Positions 52,089-63,100 of a stretch of 64,000 nt of DNA are shown here, piece after piece. Where the stretch lies: assembly GCA_016169945.1 (NCBI GenBank), contig JADLSH010000020.1, positions 434,001 through 498,000 on the forward strand, written 5' to 3'. Each line of letters opens with the position of its first letter. Within the stretch, counting starts at the first letter, position 1. A program made the position numbers and the translations under genes. The stretch comes from Trachythela sp. YZ-2020 (lineage: Eukaryota; Cnidaria; Anthozoa; Malacalcyonacea; Clavulariidae). Under the pieces are notes generated by a model. That model was not told where the DNA came from. It did not search any database and worked only from the letters and a program-made list of their open reading frames with translations.

Positions 52089-52099
52089 GACGGCGCGCG

Positions 52100-53260
52100 T
52101 TTATGCCAACAGACAACGTTTAACATCAGCTTCGACGTAAAAAGGCACCCAGTCGTGTTAAACAAGTCGATGCTGCTGTGGCGAGGATGTGCATTAAGAA
52201 TAACTCTAGCACAACGTTTCTGTAGCTTAAAATCCGGTTGATGTTCTCTTTACTACAACATCCAGTCCAAGATACACTGCCATAAAGCATAAGTGGTTTT
52301 ATCATGGGAAAATATGATTTGATCTTATTTAATATTACAATACGCTTCGAAAGTTTCTTACATAATGTCTCAATATGAGATTCAAAACCAAGTTGCTCAT
52401 CTAACCCAACACCCAATAGTTTGAAGTGATTCACTTGATCCGGAAGCGTTCCTAATTCCAGCTGAATATTAAGCTTACGATAATTTTCACTTAATTGATC
52501 CCGTAGCTGCGAGCCATCAATATAAAGTATTATTATTATATGGCAAGCACTAGTTCCTGTAGTTTAGGCGATATGATTGGCTAATCAGCGGTCTAGAAAA
52601 TCATTGTGAAATTTTTAATGCCTTACAACAAAAAAAACCCATATAATATACTACTTAATATACTACTGGGTCTTGCCGTATTGACCTCGCTATCGCTCGG
52701 TCAATACGGCGATACCTCGGTTTAATATTTTACCGTAAAGATATTCTTGTTTTAGACCCATTGAGTGGAAGATGGTTGAATTTAGCCCGTTCATTAACAC
52801 GGCAAAGAGTAGCATTCAATTCCTCAGTCTTTGTAACATCAGAAGTCGCTAATAATGTGGTGTCATCAGCAAACATATTTGTTTGCGTCGCCATATGCAA
52901 GGACAAGTCGTTAATAAACATCACGAAGAGTGAGGGTCCCAGGATAGAGCGCCTGAAGAACGCTAGATGTAATGCTATCAACAGTCGATAAATGAACTTC
53001 GAATGTAACGGATTGCGACCGATCGGTTAACAAATATGACTTAAACCAACGCAGCGAATCTTTATCAAGATTATTTATCTTCATCCCGTTGACTTGATTA
53101 TAGTCAAGATTAAAGAGAAGTGTATCAATCATGTAAGCTAATGCAGTTTCTGTGCTGTGACGATCTCTGAAACCGGACTGATATTTAGATGAGCTTATGA
53201 GCTGTTAGATATTCAAACAAATGCTCGTGAACATGACGTATTTGATTAACGGATGAAAAA
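52100..53260 (-). pseudogene. LINE reverse transcriptase fragment
   Basis: Minus strand: MIDTLLFNLDYNQVNGMKIN and LRWFKSYLLTDRSQSV (53132-52990), ILGPSLFVMFINDLSLH and NMFADDTTLLA (motifs B and C, about 52940-52850), HLPLNGSKT, then after an insertion NHFKLLGVGLDEQLGFESHI (52434 on) and DWVPFYVEADVKRC near 52130-52105. Several frameshifts. An inserted segment at about 52525-52742 with the hairpin TATTGACCTCGC...GCTCGGTCAATA splits it. Probably the same family as the 2A fragment next to it. Confidence 0.75.
52525..52742. mobile_element. Possible small insertion with hairpin in the LINE RT
   Basis: Non-LINE sequence between two collinear RT pieces; contains CGTATTGACCTCGC and its complement GCTCGGTCAATACG. 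Ends not exact. Confidence 0.45.
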
Positions 53261-53639
53261 TATATCCTTACCGATTGTTCGATCATCTTTTTCAAGTCCA
53301 AGTACTGCAAGCTTGATGGTATGTTCAAGTTTGCATCAAATGACTTCTCAGTCAGAACTATGGCGACCTTGAATTCTTTACCTGAAGTCGAAAAATAAGA
53401 AAAACATAAACTGAATGATGTAAAATAAGCTTTTTAAAAGTTTAAAAGTTTTGCCTGGCTCTAGATCTTGCTGAACTTCCACACACGAATATGGGAAAAC
53501 AAATAAGTTGCGAAAGAGTTTGTTTAAAGAACACACAGGGGGTGGACAAAAAAGTCCCCCCCCCCCCTCCCATAAACGGCAATATAATCGTTATTTTGAA
53601 AGAAATTTTAATATGTTTTTGTATATATATTTTGACATG

Positions 53640-54700
53640 CAGTTATGTGGATTTACGGGGATACTGACAAAAACCCCACATGACAAAAACCCCACTGACA
53701 TAAACCCCACTGACAAAAACCCCACCGACAAAAACCCCCAATTACCAAATTCAGACAAAAACTCCACATTCTCCGTTTTTCAAATTCTTTTCAATCTTTT
53801 TAATTTTAAAATATGTAACATAGTTTTTCACCGCCTTTGTTGCTCCGAATGACTTCCATGATTGGGAGTTAGTTTGTAACAGAATTGAGAATGTAAAGCA
53901 GCTTTTTATATAGTATTATTCAATCGATGACTCACTTCTTAGGAATGCAAACAACACTAACGCAATTCCCATTAAAGTCGCATTAAATTCCCATTGTTTG
54001 AAACATCACATCAGATGAAACATCACTTCAGATGTTCGTTAATAGAGACCTTAAGATTGAAGTTTACGGCAAACCGCAAACCGCTGTGAAAGTTGAGGTT
54101 TTTGCTCTTGTAATTCACCAGCTTTTACACAAATTTGGAAAGATATCAAACATTCGTATAGCTTACGAAATTGTGCACTAATCAATTAAACAAGATTAAT
54201 CACCATTGGCGTTCTCGCCAAACCAGGAAACTACATCTTGAGGTTTGAAGTTTACATTTGGCGTATAAATTTCATGCTTGAACGCCTAAAGGGACTCGTA
54301 GGCGTACAACGGTAAACCTCGAACCTCAAGATGTAGTTTCCTGATTTGCCGAGAACGCCAATGGTGACTAAACTTTGTTAATTGATTAGTGCACAATTTC
54401 GTAAGTTGTACGAATGTTTGATATCTTTCCAAATTTGTGTAAAAGCTGGTGAATTACAACAGCAAAAACATCAACTTTCACAGCGGTTTGTGGTTTGCCG
54501 TAAACGTCAATCTTAAGGTCTCTAATAACAGTGGCGAAACCACAACTTTTTTATTGAAAATAATATGAAAAACGTAGAATGTGGGGTTTTTGTCTGAATT
54601 TGGTAATTGGGGGTTTTTGTCGGTGGGGTTTATGTCAGTGGGGTTTTTGTCAGTGGGGTTTTTGTCATGTGGGGTTTTTGTCATGGATTCGGATTTACGA
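53640..54700. repeat. Nested inverted repeats with a 15-bp GACAAAAACCCCACT array
   Basis: Left arm 53650-53795: four to five units of TGACAAAAACCCCAC, then CCAATTACCAAATTCAGAC. Right arm 54560-54692 is its reverse complement, in mirrored order. Between them lies the MITE at 54045-54522. Confidence 0.85.
54045..54522. mobile_element. 478-bp fold-back MITE with TAATA target duplication
   Basis: Ends GAGACCTTAAGATTGA and TCAATCTTAAGGTCTC; arms of about 220 bp; TAATA on both sides (54040-54044 and 54523-54527). Contains CAAGATGTAGTTTCCTG and complement. Confidence 0.9.
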
Positions 54701-54902
54701 GTCCAAATTGTTATTCTGAGCAACGAGTCGAGAGATAAATCGCATTTAGGGGGTTTCAATTCTAAATTCAAGATGGCTATTTTTAACCAGAAATGCACCA
54801 AATTATTGAATTATTTGCAAAGCAAATATTATATTCGATCTGCGAAAATTAACCGGAAATAAACACTCTAAAACGATCAAATATAAGTCTAAAAACTATT
54901 AA

Positions 54903-55376
54903 ATTTTTGAGGTAAATATCAAATTTTGTTGGCATCTCACTCGATTGAATAATAGTTGAAGGGTTTTTGTAGATGGAAATTATCGAGTGTAAATTATATA
55001 CATTTATTAGACCTAACCAGGAACAGCTGCGAAAAATGCAACTATAGGTCCCTGGCAGGAATCGAATCTGCGGCCCTGCGATTCCCGTGCAGCGCTCCAA
55101 CCAACCGAGCCACAGAGTCCAGCTGTCGAGCTCCAACCACAAGTTCATGTATATATACGATGGTACTGCCATGTTAGGTTATGGGTAAATATCAAATTTT
55201 GTTGGCATCTCACTCGATTGAATAATAGTTGAAGGGTTTTTGTAGATGGAAATTATCGAGTGTAAATTATATACATTTATTAGACCTAACCAGGAACAGC
55301 TGCGAAAAATGCAACTATAGGTCCTGGCAGGAATCGAATTGCGGCCCTGCGATTCCGGTGCAGCGCTCCAACCAGC
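54903..55376 (-). mobile_element. tRNA-derived SINE (family A), two tandem copies
   Basis: 54903-55140 and 55185-55376 repeat each other. Minus strand: GTGGCTCGGTTGGTTGGAGC (box A), GATTCGATTCCTGCC (box B), ATTTTTCGCAGCTGTTCCTG, TTAGGTCTAATAAATG and a family tail. The second copy is cut off inside the head near AACCAGCC. Related to 28896-29030. Confidence 0.8.
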
Positions 55377-55729
55377 CTGTCATACGTGATTAAACCCTTC
55401 TATAGAGAATTGCACAACAAAAAAATCAAAACCTTCTATTAATCCAACTACTGCATTGAAAAGAAGATTTCTGTCGATATGTAATTGAAATGCATGACAT
55501 TAACTAGGCAATGTAATATAACTTTGCTGATGAGTGATGTACTTTTCACTATACTTGGATTTGGGGAGTTCTATTTCCATAATTACTCATTATTCAACAC
55601 TTTTATTCCACAAAATTTGCCTACATGATACGAATTTTACTGTCAGTACCACGTTTCATAATTTAAACCCTCTAAATGCAATTTATCTTTCAATTTACTG
55701 TTTAGAATAACAATTTTGACTCACGAGAT

Positions 55730-56150
55730 ATTTTCGTAATCGATCAATCGCTGTAAACAATATATTAATGTCGATTAACCGTATTAAATAAATTGAATCA
55801 TGCATGACACGTCCAAAACGTGACGTAATTAACGAGAAAACGTAAACATCGTGAAAATTTTGCACGCTCAACGCTTGCTTTCAAATGGTAGCAAAGACGA
55901 TATGAAAAGGACACAGCGGCATTATCTATCAGATATCTGCTTGGTTTAGAAGAACATTAGATTTCATCAGGCAGTGACAATTTGCGGTTTTTGACAGGTT
56001 TTACTACATCTTGGGCGTTTCTATTCAATGGTGAGCGTCAGAATGCTTATCTCTTCGCATTCTTTTAATTCCAGAAAGGAACGTTTAGGTAAATATCATG
56101 CTGTACATGGTTGTTTTCAATGATCTGATTATTGTTAAGAATAATCGATT
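55730..56150 (-). repeat. Dispersed about 400-bp repeat, copy 2
   Basis: Reverse complement of 10860-11255: GTTTAGGTAAATATCATGCT, TTTGACAGG, CGTGACGTAATTAACG and CGTAATCGATCAATCG are in the expected mirrored order. Confidence 0.7.
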
Positions 56151-56394
56151 GCCAAAAAATAATCGATATGTCGATAACTCTGGAGCAGCTCTAGTTCGAA
56201 TCCCACTCGGGTCAACTTAATGGTGACAACGCAAAGTTGGAGTTATTTTCTCATCACTATATTTATATATCATATTCCTTGAAACTTGAAATCATGCCAC
56301 TGGGTAGCCAGTGGCTAAGCGTCATGGACGCTCAATTTTGACCAATCAGAATGCAGGAAATGCAATAGTCACTCAAGAATTTCTACTTATTATG

Positions 56395-56475
56395 GATGCC
56401 CTTACTGGATCTCTTGGCAGGACCTGGAGTGTTTGTGGCATAAAGTCTGGTGGGTCGGGTACCCATCAAATGTTC
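56395..56475 (-). repeat. Duplicate of the mucin exon's 3' end
   Basis: Minus strand GGTACCCGACCCACCAGACT then TTATGCCACAAACACTCCAG matches the exon end CACCCGACCCACCATACC...TTATGCCACAAACACACCAG, but the following donor is GTCCTG instead of GTATGT. CCCTTACTGGA starts both plus-strand copies. Confidence 0.75.
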
Positions 56476-56567
56476 AGGCTTGATTATAGCGGTAACACTG
56501 TACTAACATTGAACCAATTAGGGATTACCCTTACTGGAAGACCCACGCTGAAAGCCTTCTCACATAC

Positions 56568-57131
56568 CTGGTGTGTTTGTGGCATAAGGTATGGTGGGTC
56601 GGGTGTCCACCGGATTTTCTGGCGTCATAACTGGGGCAGGGGTAGTGGTAGCGTTAGTTGTAGTGGTTGCGTTAGTTATAGTGGTTGCGTTAGTTATAGT
56701 GCTCGCTGGTGTGGTGCCTGCTTTAGTTGGGGGTGTGGTACCAGCTGGTGCAAGAGTCGCCACTACTTTGGTCGAAGGAGCGGATGTTGGCCCAGTGGGT
56801 GCAGTTGTACCCGAGGCAGTAGGGGCTTGAGTTGCGCCGTCTTTTGTCGGTGGAGGGGGCTCAGTTGGAGCAGGGGTTTTTGTCGGAGCAGGGGTTTTTG
56901 TCGGAGCAGGGGTTTTTGTCGGAGCAGGGGCTTGGGTTGCAGCGGGGGCTTTGGTTGCAGCGACGGGCAGTTTGGTTTGAGCAGTGGGTTGAGTTGGAGG
57001 TTTTGTGGGAGTTGGAGGTTTTGTGGGAATTGGGGATTTTGTGGGAGTTGGAGGTTTTGTGGGAATTGGGGGTTTTGTGGGAGTTGGGGGTTTTGGTGTT
57101 GTGGTCGTTGGGACTTCGTTTGGTGGTAACT
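56568..57131 (-). CDS. SEA/mucin gene: Pro/Thr-rich stalk exon
   Basis: 187 codons, phase 1 at both ends. Repeats of PTKPP and PTKTPAPTKTPAP, then Thr/Ala/Pro-rich sequence and TITNATTITNATTTTNATTT with several N-A-T glycosylation sites. A typical O-glycosylated stalk. Acceptor CATTTTTGCTTAG, donor GTATGT. The first codon is completed by the last base of the SEA exon (G+AG, Glu), which supports the join. The Gly/Val-rich frames on the plus strand are its shadow. Confidence 0.8.
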
Positions 57132-60100
57132 CTAAGCAAAAATGTTACAAATATATTTTAGGTAACTTCGTCATTAGGAGTCGGTTATCAATTGGGACAA
57201 AAGTCCTGTTCCTTTCTCCTGTCACAGCTATGTATGTCTTGCAACCAGATCGTCGTTTTAGTTTATAGTTACTGTAAATATACTTATAGTCTTGTAGAAA
57301 TGATGTAATTTGTGACAAACCAACGAAACGAAACTAAACGAAACTAAAAGGGGGTTAGTGGACTAATGGCTGGTGCAGGTACCTTTCACCTCATTGCCCA
57401 TTTGGATAATATCATAGACATTTTATCCTGCATTTTACTTTCACAGGGGTGTCTGTGGCTGGGGATTGATTCCTGCAAGGCAATCGTGCTCTAACATTTG
57501 ACCAATTGGGTAATCGTGCTCTAATAATTTGACCAATTATTCGGGATGCTCCTAAGGCCTGGTTTCCATATGGTCGTAACCGCGTCGTAAACGTGTCGTA
57601 ACTGTCGCGGAGATGGACTGCAAGCCTATCTCCACGACAGTTACAACACGTTTACGACACGGTTACGACCATATTGAAACCAGGCTTAAGTATAGACATC
57701 TAGTAGAACACTTAAAGACTGATCTGATATGTTTATGCTATGCAGTACACACGCAAAAATCTCACATCTTGTAACAAATCCAACAAGCCGTCAACAAGTT
57801 GTCACCGCACTGCTTGTCCCAAGTTGTCAACAAGTATGGAACAACTTGTTAACAAATTGTAACAAGCTTGCTGGCATTATCAGACTTGTTGCAAGGTTGT
57901 TCCAACAAGTCCGTTACATGCTTGATATAACAATATTGTTACAACCTTGAGTTGTCAACCTTGTAACATTCTTGTTGTATCATGGCTGTGACAGACCTGT
58001 TAGAACAACCTTGTAACAAGTCTGATAATGCCATCAAGCTTGTTACAAGTTGTTAACAGCTTGTTCCAAACTTGTTACAACAACTGGGAACAAGCAGTGC
58101 GAAGACAACTTGTTGACAGCTTGTGAACAGACTTGTAACAACTTGTTTGCAGACTTGTTACAATTTGTGCGTTTTTAGGCGTGTAGTAATCGGCTCGTGA
58201 AAATGACGTCAAAACTCGTAATTGTTTGACTTCCGCCACATTGGGTGGCAAGTTGCACTGGCCGAGCAAATTCAAACCAATTGGAATGAAATCCAACATG
58301 GCTGACATTAAACGTTAATAACTCGTGTTCTAGACATGCTAAAACAACAAACTGTACACTATGTATGTATCTCTAGCGAGTTATAGCTTGCCTTATAACT
58401 CTCAGTATTTCACAAGATATTTGCGAAAACGGCACTTCGATGAAATCCATGATAATGCCACTCAAAATAGCGGAATATTTAGCATGACGTAATATTCTCG
58501 CGTGACTGCACGAGCCGAATAGATAAGTTTGTTGAGTTTTTTCGCCTGCAATATCAGTGATGCTCCCTATTGGAACACCTGACGGGAACAGTTTAGATCT
58601 GATAGGGCTATCCAATAAAAATAGAGTTTCTTTATTTATGTTTCCTCCAGTAGAAACCCTGAACAAAATATCGATTAGGACTGTAGAGCAATCCAGCAGA
58701 ACTAAAGTTAGTTTATTTAGGTTTCCTTGAGAATTTCACTGAACAAAAGGGATGCTCCTTACTTGAATTCTTGGGGGCCCAGTTTAGAACTGATAGAGAT
58801 ACCGAATATATATAAAATTAGACTATTTTTATGGTGGATGTGTTGAAATGAAGTCGTTTCACGTGAATGAATAATGGATGCACTGAACGGCATATTTTAA
58901 TTCACGTGCAATTTGGATGTAATGTTACAACATGGAACTGGTCTGTATATATACCTGCAACAATCTCGACTCTCAGGCCACCGATATTTCCAGATTCAAT
59001 GGCAGACTTCAATGTGTCTATAATAGTTTGAGATATCAATCCTTGCACAGAGAGTACGATTTCAGCCAAGACACTGCCTTTTCTACGACGAGAAACAAAA
59101 ATAGTGAGATGAAATTGAACGTTAAGTTTACTTGACAATTTGAATATAAGCATTACACATATCAAATTTCAGCTTCTCTTGTAAATAGGCGGTAAAGGTA
59201 GAAAAAGTCCTAAAAAGTTTGCTTGAAGATGAGTGCTGAGTTGTGCCGCTCAAACGTGAAGGTTTACTAGGGCACCTCTAGCTGCCACCATAGGACCTGA
59301 TCGCAGAGCACAGCTAAGGTGAATAGGTTAGTGTTTACAGAGGGTGGAAAACCAGAGTATACCAGAGAAACACCCTCAAGCACACGAGAGAACCACAATT
59401 CGCTCTTGTAAATACATTAAGGGTGTTTATACTATTTGTGAAACAAGTTATTCCTAAATAAGCTGGTATACTGATGATTCTGTAAAAGCATAGTCAATCG
59501 AGATATGGTATGGAAACTCTGCAAACTTCAAACGTCTATATTGCATATAACGCATGTGCTAAGATTTCATGTTCGGGCGTTCTCAATTTATATCTAGAGG
59601 CGAAATTACAGGCCGTGAAACACGTAGCTCTCAGAAATTAAATATACCATTTTTTAAGAGTGCCTCAGGACAAAAAACTTTCTACTATAGAATTGTTAGC
59701 TTGTGGAACAACATTGACGCGCAGTTGAAGTTATGCACCTCGATTCCCAGCTTCAAGTACAATCTAAGAAATCAGCTCAGAAATCAGCTTGAACTATCTT
59801 AGAGTAATAACAGTATAATTTTAATAATATTTTAGCCTTAGTTCATATAGTTTATATGTTGTATTGTATATTGTCACTGAAAAGCCCTAAATGGGGAGTT
59901 GTCAATAAATTCTCTATACTCTATACTCTATACATTTTGAATTTTGCCTATTAAAGTTTTGACAGCACGGTCGAGTGAAACGACGAAATGATGCCATTGG
60001 ATGAATGCTCCATTATGCCATATATACGTAATATAATTCTTAAATTTCCAGATTTCCAGAAAACATGAACTGATGAGCCAGGTTGTAGCTATTTACATGT

Positions 60101-63100
60101 ACATAAGAAATAGATGAAATTCAATTCAGTTCAGTTCAAATTCTGTCGGTGACGAGGCGACCTCAGGAAACCACAAGGCTTGTCGTAAAGAGGTCCCCTC
60201 GGAATGTCATTTATTACAATTAAACATATTGTGGACAAGATCAGGCCTAGAAAAAATATTTTCTTCCTGGCAGCAAAATCTCAAAATAGACACTTGCTTG
60301 TAAAGTAAATGTAAAACCTCCTACGTAGGAGGGTTTCAAAGGGTGTATGGTGCCGCACATTGTGGAAAATTCAATCTTGACACAGTCATGACAATTTGGA
60401 TTTCCAAAACTGATTTGGAGTTTTTAAACAAGATGTAAAAATAATTCCTGCGAAAATGTTTTTTTTAATCTCTTGGCAGTGGTGCTGCTGGCGCAGCCGG
60501 ACATTTTTCAGGGCTGGACAAGATGTATTAATTATTGGACGTTTACTGACCTAAATCCGGTGAGATCAATTGACACCACACATCCTTCATTAGCAAGCAA
60601 TGTAGTTAACTAGAATGAAGATTAAATAATATATTAAAAATTCGTGTGAGAAACACCAGTCAAAATAAAAATCCACAGTTCGTCAGGCAGTGCATAAGTT
60701 TTCAGGCTTGTCTCATGGACGTACTGCATGGTACATGTATCTACACAAAAACACACCATCGAGCCCTTGAACATCGTATGAAACTGCTCAATATCATACT
60801 GTATATGAGCACATGCTCAGTTGCTCAATTCTCTACAAATTTTGGTTGTATATATAACACGACATCGGAAGTATAGTACATACATCTACACAAACGCACC
60901 ATCAAGACCTTGAACATCGTATGAAACTGCTCAATATCATACATCAGCACATGCTCAATTGCTCATTTCACTACATAATATGGCACACAATACATTAACA
61001 ATGCCCCTATAGGACATATTAATATGCACGCGAACGGCCCGTCGAACCAAATTCAGCATAAGTTTGCAGATCAGGAAGTTTGCAGACTGAACGTTTCACA
61101 ATTAGGCAACCATCCGATTTAGGCCAATGGTCGAAATATGATTTCAACCACTCTACTTTTCATCGGATCGTCATGGGCCGTTATTGCATAACCGCAGTGA
61201 TACAAAAAAGGTGTCATTTGACAGCTAAAAGCATGACCTTTATTTATATGCACGATAACATGCCAAAGTTGGATTACATTTTTTTATACACCCTGTATAT
61301 GTCATACACCTATTGTACTATTCACCTCATGCTTTCACGCGAATTAAGAAAAAGGTAAATAGACTCTGGTAATATGGTAGGGGCAAGGCTGCTCATAGAC
61401 GTTTAAGGGCCCGGAACTAAACATAATTTTGGGGCCTTAGTGATTTTCTATCGTCAAAGATCTTTGGGATCATGTGCTCCAAACAATAAACTGGACTATC
61501 TTTTTAGTCTTGACTGTTCAAGATAATATTCTCACAGTTCAAAAATAATATTTTCAATCTGCATCCAATAATAAAATACTTTAGGAGGGTGCAGGGGCAT
61601 GCCCCCTGGAATATTTTGAAATCTAGGAACGGCAAATTCCTGAATTCTGGAAGACTACTGCATATGATATTAATGCGTAATTCACTTTATTTGTATTTGG
61701 GGCCACCCTTTAGCTGGGGGGGAGGAAATTTCCCCCTTTACCCCCTTCTGCACGGGCGCCCCTGGGTAGAAGCATGCACATACTCGTGGTAAAGTAGCTT
61801 GACGTACCCCTGTAATCAACTGATTTTTTAGTCCCTGGTACTGCTGACTGCTTGGATCATTCAGTTCGGGTGCGTACGTTTGATCAGGAAGGCGTATTGT
61901 GAACGGATAACTGTAAACTAAAATGAAATAAAAAATTTAGTTGCGAATAAAAAAACGAAAGACCAAGCATAAGCTGGTGATGGGAAAAGGAATCTTACGT
62001 TTTCTTGAATTGGACAGTTATAAGGAAAAAGTAAGAAATCAGTTGTATGGGAAAATAAGGAAAAAGTAAAGAAAAAGTAAGGAATCTGCATTTGTAAGGA
62101 AAAAGTATAAGGAAAAAGTAAGGAAAAGTAAAGAAAGAGTAAGAATCATTTGTAAGGAAAAGGTAAGGAATCTTACGTTTTCTTGGATTGGTCAAGTCAA
62201 TCTTGCAACATGTTGGAGAATATATCACATCATTCTGAGGTTGTTTATCTTCAGGCTTGGATGAATTTCCTTTTCCTTGTACTTCTCCTTTCTTCAAGGA
62301 TTCCGGTCTCACTTTCACGACATGGGCACGTTTGCTGGATAAACTAAAATGATCATAAACACATTAACACAACGAACCTCACGCAGTGGTAGTGTATGCA
62401 TATGCCTTTAACCTTTAGGTTAGATTCCTGCAATATGGAGTTCTCTTAAGCTTTAAGTCGCATGTGAGAAGAGTGTTTCCAACAGTGTTCGTACAGGTCA
62501 GGAAGAATAAAATTCAAGGACTTTTTAAGGACTTTCCAGGCCATGTATCAGGAAATTCAAGGACTATTTAGGGCTGAAAACAAGGCGTTAGAATTCGGTA
62601 AAAAGTGCTGTTAAAACTGTTCAAATTGTAACTTTAATGAATTTCAAAGAGTCAACAGCGTGCAAGATTGCACAATCGTACAACATGCCGACAAATTTCA
62701 GAAAATACAGTATCCAACAACTTAAGGAAGAAGGATTCAAGGACTTTCAAGCACCCTTTATAAATTCAAGCACTTTCAAGGCCTTGAATTTTTGTTTTCA
62801 AATTCAAGCACTTTCAAGTTTCGTACGAACCCTGTTCCAATTTAACTCTGCTCTTGGGAGTGCTCCGGTCTCCTGCGTTAAACTTATTACGTGTCCCTTA
62901 CAGAACCTACTGTATAGGGAGCTGTCCAGTTTAAATAAAGTTCTAGTACGTGCTGCGCGCCTCGGTGAATAACCAACTTGGTGACCGAGGTTCAGTTCAT
63001 TTAGAGTCCAACAAGCAAAACAGCAAATATTTTTGTATAAATTTCAGACAGGGACTGGGTAATTTGTGGCCAAACCTCGATTATAGTAGATGATTATAGC

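Larger units (their letters stand above)
51100..52095 (-). mobile_element. LINE 5' fragment with a 2A motif and endonuclease
   Basis: Begins at about 52095 with ATG 52086-52088 and runs through a leader ending in a 2A motif and most of an endonuclease domain to about 51110. The RT of this copy is missing. Head-to-tail with the RT fragment at 52100-53260. Confidence 0.75.
55377..56567. other. No exon identified; dispersed repeat and duplicated exon end
   Basis: 55730-56150 is a dispersed repeat (see separate entry). 56395-56475 is a partial copy of the 3' end of the mucin exon. If the SEA/mucin gene has a membrane-anchor exon it should be here or further left, but none was recognised. Confidence 0.4.

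Noticed and set aside
53508..53852. Frame with DKNPTDINPTDKNPT repeat as a repeat protein
   Set aside because: It is the 15-bp GACAAAAACCCCACT array, present inverted at 54560-54692; the frame is lost outside the array.
56591..57268. Gly/Val- and Cys/Gly-rich frames on the plus strand
   Set aside because: They are complements of the Pro/Thr stalk exon; only the minus strand has matching splice sites and a glycosylation-type sequence.
58373..58666. 97-codon minus-strand frame between SEA and stalk exons
   Set aside because: It lies in decayed repeat tails and the flanking exons join in phase without it.
59160..59215. Candidate missing SEA exon after an AAACTTTTTAG acceptor
   Set aside because: The phase-0 frame hits a stop within 16 codons and does not resemble the middle of a SEA domain.
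61995..62176. Lys/Phe/Tyr-rich C-terminal tail of the exon frame
   Set aside because: Read-through past a good GTAAGA donor into the AAGGAAAAAGTA repeat.
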